From the NCBI GenBank assembly GCA_035539855.1, contig DATLHO010000303.1, positions 1-8,703 of the forward strand: a stretch of 8,703 bases of DNA, written 5' to 3'. The number at the start of each line of letters is the position of its first letter. Positions within the stretch are counted from its first letter, which is position 1. Below are positions 1-5,303 of the stretch, piece by piece. The notes beneath the pieces were generated by a model. That model saw only the letters and a program-made list of their open reading frames with translations. It searched no databases and was not told where the DNA came from. The DNA comes from DATLHO01 sp035539855. Lineage in GTDB: Bacteria > Bacteroidota > Ignavibacteria > OLB7. The position numbers and the translations under genes were made by a program.

Positions 1-2244
1 CTGGCCGGCACGGGGTTCGGACTGCAGCTCTCGGCAGCGGCGATCGAGGATGTCGAGATCATCACCGGTGGCTTCAACGCGGAGTACGGTCAGGCGACCT
101 CCGGCGTCGTCAAGGTGCGCACACGCGAGGGAGGCGAGCGCTACAGCGGCTCGGCGAGCTACAAGCGCGGTTGGCTTCTGCACGCGAGATCGCCCGAGAA
201 CTTCGACGTCGGCGCGACGTTCGCCACCGACATCATCGAGCTCTCCGTCGGCGGACCGATCCCCGGCACGCGCGATCTGATCGACGGCGCCGGACCGATC
301 ACCTTCTTCGTCAACGGCCTCGGCAACTACTCCGACGGCATCGCCCCGGAGTTCGCGCAGCCCGACGCGCTGAGCTCCACGCTGTTCGGCGCGCCACTGT
401 TCACCCTTCGACAGAACAACGTCTCCAACATTCTGGGAAAGCTCGCCTGGAACGTCTCCTCGAGCCTTAAGCTCGGCTACTCGTTCACGCAGTCGGGCAC
501 GGTCAATCAGAACCTGCGCTCGCTGCAGACGAATCTCGAGTCGATCGATCCGGAGCCCGGGTATCAGTTCCGGTTCCAGTACAACCCCGAGGGCGCGCTC
601 ACGTTTTCGCATCTGAACATCGTCCACGCGCTGACGCTCACGCACACGCTCTCGCCGTCGACACTCTACGAGGCCAAGGCCAGCCGCTACTTCGCGCGCC
701 TGCGCACCGACGCCAACGGGCGGGATTTTACCGAGTACACGGAGCCGCAGGATATTCCCGGCGTGCCGGCGCGCTACTACGAGACCGGCGACAGCAACCG
801 GCTCGGCATCATTCCCGGCGACGGCTTCTACGATGCCGGCGACGGCGACACGTGGCACGATCACACCTTCGACGACTGGGGACTGCGCGTCGACCTGACG
901 CACGTCTTCAGCGAGGTCAACACGCTGAAGGCCGGCGTCGATCTTCACGCGCAGCAGATGCAGCTCGCCGACATCTACAAGCCGTGGCTCGGTCCGCTCG
1001 GACTCAACAACGACATCTACAGCGTCTCGCCGACGATGGGCTCGCTCTATGCGCAGGATGGTGTCGAGTTCCAGGGATTGATCCTCAATGCCGGACTGCG
1101 CCTGGATTTCTGGTTTCCCGGAGCACTCGTCGACGATGCGGTCGAGCGCGGCGGACTGCCGACGCTGACCGAGGAGACGCGTCACGCCTACGAGCAGAGC
1201 ACGATCGAGCTGTTCGGTGCACGGATGAAGAGCCGGCTGTCGCCGCGGCTCGGCGTCTCGCATCCGATCACCAACACGCAGATGCTCTTCTTCAATTACG
1301 GGCACTTCACGAAGTGGCCGCGCCCGCAGCTCGTCTACGCGAAGCTCGCGCCGCAGGAGGCGCGATCGAGCTACCAGACGTTCGGCAATCCGAACCTGGA
1401 GCCGGAAACGACGATCAGCTACGAGCTCGGCATCAAGAACCAGCTCAGTGAAGACGACGTGCTGACGGTTCGGCTGTTCTACAACGATCGATTCGACTAC
1501 ATCCAGCGGCGCAGTTTTCCATACGACGACCCCCGCCTCGCCGGCCGCACGTTCACGAGCTATGTCAACGCCGACTATGCGCGCAATCGCGGGCTCGAGC
1601 TCGAATACGAAAAGCGCATCGGCGACTGGTTCACCGGCGGCGCCACCGTCACTTATTCGATCACGACCGGCCGCAGCGCATCGGAGAGCGACTTTGGAGG
1701 CGCCGAAGGCGCGCGCGAGGAATCGCTGCGCGAGGACTTCATGCCGTGGGACAAGCCGCTGCAGGGACGTGTCTTCGCGATCCTGAACGCGCGCGACGTC
1801 GCACCGCTCGGCATCGGCGCGCTCGAGGACACGCAACTGTTCATCGAGCTCGGCGCGGAATCGGGCAAGCGCTACACGCCATCGGTCGCGACCGGCGACA
1901 CGCTGCCCAACGGACGCCCGGTCTACGAGACCGACGAGCGCCGGCGCTACTCCGAGCTCGCCGAGCCGAAATGGTGGGTCAACCTCAAGGGAAAGAAATT
2001 CTTCGAGGTCCTCGGCATGCGCCTCGGCGTGACGCTCGAGATCGAAAACCTCTTCGATGCCCTCAACTCCGAGATCATCAACCCCACGACCGGACGCGCA
2101 TACGAAACCGGCGACCCGACCCCGCTGAGCTGGAACGACCCCCTCTACCCGGACCTGCAGGCTCCACTCGAGCCATATCCCTACAACCCGGCGAGATATT
2201 CGAATCGGAGGAATCTGCGCCTCGGCGTCGAGGGGAGGTTTTAG
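1..2244 (+). CDS. TonB-dependent outer-membrane receptor, 3' part (start outside window)
   Basis: The reading frame is open from base 1 to TAG at 2242-2244, giving 747 codons of a gene that begins upstream. Residues 15-40 of the visible part match the end of a TonB-receptor plug domain: an 'IEDVEIITGG' stretch followed by 'EYGQATSGVV'. The rest alternates aromatic-rich strands and long loops, as in a 22-strand barrel, with 'NPNLEPETTISYELGIKNQL' typical of late barrel strands. The protein ends in 'LRLGVEGRF'. A final Phe is the usual outer-membrane barrel assembly signal. Family members take up large ligands (siderophores, cobalamin, glycans, peptides) with energy from TonB-ExbBD. Nothing visible gives the substrate. 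There is no SusD partner downstream, which argues against a standard SusCD glycan pair. The GTG at 115 is an internal codon, because plug sequence continues upstream in frame. The family call is secure; the substrate is unknown. Confidence 0.93.
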   Translation: MAGTGFGLQLSAAAIEDVEIITGGFNAEYGQATSGVVKVRTREGGERYSGSASYKRGWLLHARSPENFDVGATFATDIIELSVGGPIPGTRDLIDGAGPITFFVNGLGNYSDGIAPEFAQPDALSSTLFGAPLFTLRQNNVSNILGKLAWNVSSSLKLGYSFTQSGTVNQNLRSLQTNLESIDPEPGYQFRFQYNPEGALTFSHLNIVHALTLTHTLSPSTLYEAKASRYFARLRTDANGRDFTEYTEPQDIPGVPARYYETGDSNRLGIIPGDGFYDAGDGDTWHDHTFDDWGLRVDLTHVFSEVNTLKAGVDLHAQQMQLADIYKPWLGPLGLNNDIYSVSPTMGSLYAQDGVEFQGLILNAGLRLDFWFPGALVDDAVERGGLPTLTEETRHAYEQSTIELFGARMKSRLSPRLGVSHPITNTQMLFFNYGHFTKWPRPQLVYAKLAPQEARSSYQTFGNPNLEPETTISYELGIKNQLSEDDVLTVRLFYNDRFDYIQRRSFPYDDPRLAGRTFTSYVNADYARNRGLELEYEKRIGDWFTGGATVTYSITTGRSASESDFGGAEGAREESLREDFMPWDKPLQGRVFAILNARDVAPLGIGALEDTQLFIELGAESGKRYTPSVATGDTLPNGRPVYETDERRRYSELAEPKWWVNLKGKKFFEVLGMRLGVTLEIENLFDALNSEIINPTTGRAYETGDPTPLSWNDPLYPDLQAPLEPYPYNPARYSNRRNLRLGVEGRF

Positions 2245-2292
2245 GGGTTAGATGATAGAGGTTAGATGTTAGAGGTTAGATGTTAGAGGTCA
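2244..2292. repeat. Heptamer tandem array 1 (gttagat/gttagag type)
   Basis: Three 14-bp units lie at 2247-2260, 2261-2274 and 2275-2288. Each is a pair of related heptamers (GTTAGAT then GTTAGAG; the first unit has GATAGAG as its second half). In another phase the same 7-bp rhythm runs from 2244 to 2292. The array starts at the last base of the receptor stop codon, so it is immediately 3' of that gene. A 7-bp period does not preserve a reading frame, which fits non-coding DNA. The repeats can be read directly; their function is unknown. Confidence 0.85.
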
Positions 2293-2325
2293 CGATGCGT
2301 GGGGGTTTTTGGGGTTTTTGTTTTT

Positions 2326-2348
2326 TGTTATTGGTTATTTGTTGTTGG
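2326..2348. repeat. Inverted heptamer block (ggttatt type), left arm
   Basis: Three degenerate heptamers, TGTTATT, GGTTATT and TGTTGTT, are followed by GG. The 13-mer GTTATTGGTTATT (2327-2339) is the exact reverse complement of AATAACCAATAAC, which occurs at 2412-2424, 2419-2431 and 2433-2445. The block is therefore the left arm of an inverted repeat with three alternative right-arm partners. It sits inside a stretch almost free of C and A on the plus strand. Confidence 0.75.
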
Positions 2349-2390
2349 GAGGTGTGTTCGGTTTCGGCACCGACGACGCGGGGCACGTCC

Positions 2391-2446
2391 AGTTACCAAT
2401 AGCCAATAACTAATAACCAATAACCAATAACTAATAACCAATAACC
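2391..2446. repeat. Heptamer tandem array 2 (aataacc type) abutting a start codon
   Basis: Eight heptamers lie in register. The first two are degenerate (AGTTACC, AATAGCC). The next six (2405-2446) are two identical 21-bp blocks of AATAACT, AATAACC, AATAACC. The following bases continue the pattern as AATGAAC and supply the ATG at 2448 of the next gene. The array is AT-rich in a GC-rich genome and fills the position where a ribosome-binding site would be; no Shine-Dalgarno-like sequence is present there. Short heptamer tandem repeats are known from filamentous cyanobacteria as STRR sequences. The resemblance is one of form only. Confidence 0.88.
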
Positions 2447-2447
2447 A

Positions 2448-2909
2448 ATGAACACAGACTACGAAACCCGCCTGCTTCGCCTAGAGCGGTCGAATCTGCG
2501 ATATCGGCGGGCGCTTATCGCTCTTGTTGCCGGCGTTGTGGGCGTGGGGGCGATGGCGATGGACGGCGGGACTCCCGATGTCGTGCGGGCGCGACGATTC
2601 GAGGTGATCGATACGTCGGGGATGATTCTCGCCGAGCTCGGCACCGATGTCAGCGGCGGGCGTGTCGTCGTCGGTCGTCGTGGCGGCGGCTCGGGGATGC
2701 TCTTCACCAATGCCGAGGGCGGAGCGATCGGACTACAGAGTCCCGATGGAAAGGTCCCGTTTCGCGCGGGCGTCTCTCCGATGGGCGGCCTGCTCGTACT
2801 GACCAATCGTGCCGACCAGTTCGTCATGATGGCCGCCGCCGACGACAGCAGCGGCGGCGCCATGGTCCTGTTCGACAGGAACGGACGGGAGCTCTGGCAT
2901 GCGCCGTAA
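2448..2909 (+). CDS. Small membrane-anchored protein of unknown function
   Basis: This encodes 153 residues. The N-terminus has a short charged, helix-prone segment (residues 1-21, rich in Arg and Leu) and then one hydrophobic segment at about residues 22-38, which looks like a signal anchor. The remainder is a Gly/Val-rich region of short beta-type repeats with a pattern like 'RARRFEVIDTSGMILAELG'. Similar repeats (a 'V.D..G...A.LG' rhythm) recur in uncharacterised bacterial proteins with the same anchor. I do not recognise a specific function. The start at 2448 fits because it puts the charged segment and anchor at the N-terminus, although no ribosome-binding site precedes it and the ATG is embedded in the heptamer array. 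The 3' end overlaps the next gene by 11 bp, so the two are probably co-transcribed and translationally coupled. The protein probably faces the periplasm. Confidence 0.82.
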   Translation: MNTDYETRLLRLERSNLRYRRALIALVAGVVGVGAMAMDGGTPDVVRARRFEVIDTSGMILAELGTDVSGGRVVVGRRGGGSGMLFTNAEGGAIGLQSPDGKVPFRAGVSPMGGLLVLTNRADQFVMMAAADDSSGGAMVLFDRNGRELWHAP

Positions 2910-3918
2910 CGCGCCCGGCTTCGCCTCCGGCGTACTCACCGTCGTCGCGACCCTGGTCGTGTCGACGGCTCCGGCGCGCGCGCAGTTGTTTCCGTTCCTC
3001 GGCGGGGACCGCGTCGGCATCGCCGCGATGGCGGGACTGAAGATCGCTCCGGATGCCCGGGGCGCGGCGATGGCAGGCTCGATGGCCGCCGTCGCGGACG
3101 ATCCCGCGGCGGCATTCTGGAATCCCGCCGCGCTCGTCGGCGCGGGCAACGGCGCCATGGTCAGTCACGCTCCGTATCACGCATCGACCGAGCATCAGTT
3201 CGCTTCGGCCCACGTGGCGCTCGACGACGACAATCACGTGGCCGTTTCGGCGATGCGTTTCGGCGTGCCCGACATGAAAGTCACGACCGAAACTCAACCG
3301 TTCGGCACGGGCGAGACGTTCCGCGCGCGCGACGTGTGGGGCGCCGTCTCCTACGCTCGCCGCTTCACCGAACAATTCTCCGCCGGCCTCACGCTCCGCT
3401 TCGCCGACGAGTCGATCGCCGGACTCAGCGCGCGCGCACTGCTCGTCGACGCAGGAACACTCTACCACACGGGTCTGGGCTCGCTGCGCTTCGCGGTCGC
3501 CGTGCAGAATTTCGGAGGACAGATCAGACCGTCCGGCACGCTGGTCGGCCGCGAAGATGTCGGCGAGGTTCCGTCGGAATATTACCCGCCGACCGTGTTC
3601 ACCATCGGCTTCGGCTACGAGCTCATCGACGACTCGACACAGCGACTGACGACGGCGCTGGCACTGAACCACCCCACCGACAACAGCGAGAACCTCTCGA
3701 TCGGCGCCGAGTATTCGGTGACGCCGTTCGGCTCGATACCGCTGTCGCTCGCCGCGCGCGCCGGCGCCCGGGTCAATGCCGACGACGAGGACTTCTCGTT
3801 CGGCGGCGGCGTGGCCCTTCCGGAGATCGCAGGATTCACGCTCGGCATCGATTACGCGTACGTTCATTTCCGGCGCCTCACGGCAATCCAGCGCTTCAGC
3901 GCGAGCTTTTCGTGGTAG
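2899..3918 (+). CDS. PorV/PorQ-family outer-membrane barrel protein
   Basis: This encodes 339 residues. A signal peptide (basic start, hydrophobic core about 10-22, likely cleavage ARA|Q after residue 28) is followed by the N-terminal signature of PorV/PorQ-family, FadL-like barrels. That signature is a run at 46-80 with 'ARGAAMAG', 'AVADDPAAAFWNPAAL' and the WNPA core. The remainder is made of amphipathic strands ending in 'FSASFSW', with a terminal aromatic residue as expected for an outer-membrane barrel. In T9SS organisms PorV shuttles cargo from the translocon to the sortase, and PorQ works with PorZ at the surface. The length is nearer PorQ, but many family members have no proven T9SS role, so no symbol is given. 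GGGAG at 2887-2891, 7 nt before the ATG, is a plausible ribosome-binding site inside the upstream gene. The 11-bp overlap suggests coupling. The barrel family is secure; the T9SS role is inferred. Confidence 0.85.
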   Translation: MRRNAPGFASGVLTVVATLVVSTAPARAQLFPFLGGDRVGIAAMAGLKIAPDARGAAMAGSMAAVADDPAAAFWNPAALVGAGNGAMVSHAPYHASTEHQFASAHVALDDDNHVAVSAMRFGVPDMKVTTETQPFGTGETFRARDVWGAVSYARRFTEQFSAGLTLRFADESIAGLSARALLVDAGTLYHTGLGSLRFAVAVQNFGGQIRPSGTLVGREDVGEVPSEYYPPTVFTIGFGYELIDDSTQRLTTALALNHPTDNSENLSIGAEYSVTPFGSIPLSLAARAGARVNADDEDFSFGGGVALPEIAGFTLGIDYAYVHFRRLTAIQRFSASFSW

Positions 3919-3980
3919 ACCTGCTATGGTGAAGACAGCCAGCACGAGATCATACGAGCGAGCCGACGGAGTGCATCTCT

Positions 3981-4088
3981 CGCCACCCGCACGCACTATC
4001 ACGACGGCGCTGCCGACACGGGCGATCGCGACGGCGCGTCCGGCACGAACAAGCGCGATGGCACGTCCGGCACGAACAAGCGCGACGG
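3981..4088. repeat. Four-unit degenerate 27-bp tandem repeat spanning a start codon
   Basis: Four consecutive 27-bp units lie at 3981-4007, 4008-4034, 4035-4061 and 4062-4088. Units 3 and 4 are nearly identical and share a 22-bp block at 4037-4058 and 4064-4085. Units 1 and 2 match unit 3 at 19 and 20 of 27 positions by manual alignment. In the frame of the lipoprotein gene each unit would encode nine residues, giving RPARTSAMA and RPARTSATA for the last two and looser PPARTITTA and LPTRAIATA before them. A single C-to-T difference in unit 3 turns an ACG found in the other units into the ATG at 4058, the best start codon for the lipoprotein. Confidence 0.8.
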
Positions 4089-5140
4089 CGCTCCGCAACG
4101 TCGCGGGAGCGGCAGCGCTCTCACTGCTGCTTCTGGCCGGAGCGTGCGCGGAGAAGCCCGCGCTGCCGACCGCGCCTCTGGAGCGCGACCCAGTGACCGA
4201 CACGAGCTACGTCGAGGTGACGCCGGCGTGGACCGGATTCGATGCGCCACGCGACGTGCTCGCCGGTCGCGAGCCGTTCATTTACGTTGCCGACACCGGC
4301 AACGACAGGATCGTGATGCTCGACCTGGCGGGACGCGTCGTCGGAGTGTCCGGTCGGATCGCCCGTCCCGTTGCCCTCGCGCAGGACTACCGGTTCAACC
4401 TCCTCGTCGCGGCCGAGCTCGACACGACGATCCAGGGCACCGCCGTGACGCTCGGTGCCGTCATCCGCATCGATCTGGCGGCCGCAGCTCACGACATCGC
4501 GCGCGCGCCGATGACGACACTGTACACCGAGCCGTCGAAGGCCAACCGCCGCTTCACCGGCGTCGCGGCTTTGCCCGACAACACGCTGCTCGTTGCGCGC
4601 GTCGGACCGCTCAACACCTCGCCGGTCGATCCCGACGTCGCGGTGCTACGCATCGCGGCGGACGGCGCGCTCATGTCGCCGGTCGGCGCGGTCTCCCCCT
4701 CCGGCAACGCGATCGGCTCCATCGGCGGGCTCACGTCGCTGACGGTGCCCGACAACTCACGGAGCTTCGCGATCACGCAGAGCGATCCCGAGCAGCAGTT
4801 CCGCGTGCAGCTCTTCTCCTTCTTCACGGGCTCCGAGGGCGAGGGGTGGCGTCCGGCACTGCAGCCGGCATTCGATGCGGACGCAATGATGAGCGTCGGC
4901 AGGTTCGATCGGCCGGAGGACATCGCCTACGACCGATTCGGAAACATCTACGTCGTCGATGCCGGGCGCGACTCGGTCTTCAAGTTCAACGCGCAGGGGC
5001 GCGCGTTCGCCGGCCAGTCGTTCGGGGGCGCGGGCGTGCTCTCGAGTCCGCACGGCGTCGCGCACTTCGACCGCACCCTCTACGTCGCCGACACCGACAA
5101 CAACCGCATCGCCCGCTTCCGCCTTTCGACCGACAACTGA
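4058..5140 (+). CDS. NHL-repeat beta-propeller lipoprotein
   Basis: From ATG 4058 this encodes 360 residues. Residues 1-30 form a lipoprotein signal peptide: basic start, hydrophobic core, then LLLLAGAC with Cys30 as the predicted lipidated residue. NHL-type blades are clear at about 74-100 ('FIYVADTGNDRIVMLD'), about 290-325 ('GNIYVVDAGRDSVFKF') and 341-356 ('LYVADTDNNRIARFRL'). Weaker blades between them suggest one six-bladed propeller. Such propellers mostly bind proteins or ligands, and no catalytic site is evident. Start choice: the frame is open far upstream, and ATG 3926, 8 nt after the preceding stop, is an operon-like alternative adding 44 residues. That extension would place the signal peptide more than 50 residues from the N-terminus and has visibly lower GC at third codon positions, so 4058 is preferred. 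No Shine-Dalgarno sequence precedes either start. The gene probably shares a transcript with the barrel gene. The function is unknown beyond an envelope-attached propeller. Confidence 0.82.
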   Translation: MARPARTSATALRNVAGAAALSLLLLAGACAEKPALPTAPLERDPVTDTSYVEVTPAWTGFDAPRDVLAGREPFIYVADTGNDRIVMLDLAGRVVGVSGRIARPVALAQDYRFNLLVAAELDTTIQGTAVTLGAVIRIDLAAAAHDIARAPMTTLYTEPSKANRRFTGVAALPDNTLLVARVGPLNTSPVDPDVAVLRIAADGALMSPVGAVSPSGNAIGSIGGLTSLTVPDNSRSFAITQSDPEQQFRVQLFSFFTGSEGEGWRPALQPAFDADAMMSVGRFDRPEDIAYDRFGNIYVVDAGRDSVFKFNAQGRAFAGQSFGGAGVLSSPHGVAHFDRTLYVADTDNNRIARFRLSTDN

Positions 5141-5151
5141 ATCCCACGGTC

Positions 5152-5167
5152 GGGCGCTCGAGCGCCC
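5152..5167. other. Perfect 16-bp palindrome after the lipoprotein gene
   Basis: GGGCGCTCGAGCGCCC is a perfect palindrome starting 12 bases after the lipoprotein stop codon. On the plus strand it is followed by CG and eight A, not T, so it is not a standard intrinsic terminator for the plus-strand operon. As a GC-rich hairpin at the transcript end it could still protect the 3' end or work together with the neighbouring hairpin between the two convergent genes. Confidence 0.5.
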
Positions 5168-5169
5168 CG

Positions 5170-5255
5170 AAAAAAAATTGGCCGTAGAAGCGTCTATCAA
5201 CGATGCAGAATCGGTCCCCCTCCGATTCCACGGTCAAGTCGACGCCTCTACGGCC
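5170..5255 (-). terminator. Intrinsic terminator with nested hairpin for the OmpA/PD40 gene
   Basis: Arms at 5180-5194 and 5241-5255 (GGCCGTAGAAGCGTC and GACGCCTCTACGGCC) pair at 14 of 15 positions, with one A/C mismatch (5189/5246). Read on the minus strand the stem is followed by AA and eight T (5177-5170), the classical form of a rho-independent terminator. It begins 48 bases beyond the stop of the minus-strand gene. The 46-base loop contains a second perfect 7-bp stem, GAATCGG/CCGATTC (5208-5214 and 5222-5228). The direction call rests on the T-run, which exists only on the minus strand. Confidence 0.75.
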
Positions 5256-5303
5256 GGTATGTCTGGCGCATCCCTTCGTCGGGACGCTTCGCAACGGTCC
5301 GAG

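Noticed and set aside
2301..2349. G-quadruplex or telomere-like motif in the GT-rich tract
   Set aside because: Only two long G-runs (2301-2305 and 2311-2314) and one distant GGG are present, so a standard four-run quadruplex is not supported.
3776..4057. Earlier lipoprotein starts at 3776 or 3926
   Set aside because: 3776 lies deep inside the barrel gene. 3926 is possible but would bury the lipoprotein signal peptide more than 50 residues from the N-terminus, so it is kept only as an alternative.
3981..4088. Possible CRISPR array from the 27-bp repeats
   Set aside because: The units are directly adjacent with no spacers, are degenerate, and keep codon periodicity. No cas-like gene is nearby.
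2824..4203. A 459-codon open frame on the minus strand antisense to the barrel gene and the start of the lipoprotein gene
   Set aside because: It has no recognisable domain, is extremely rich in Arg, Ala and Gly, and lies opposite a clear barrel gene with a signal peptide. Long antisense frames are expected in GC-rich DNA.
5152..5177. Palindrome plus A-run as an intrinsic terminator for the plus-strand operon
   Set aside because: The hairpin is followed by A, not T, on the plus strand. Only the minus-strand reading of the neighbouring hairpin has a proper T-run.
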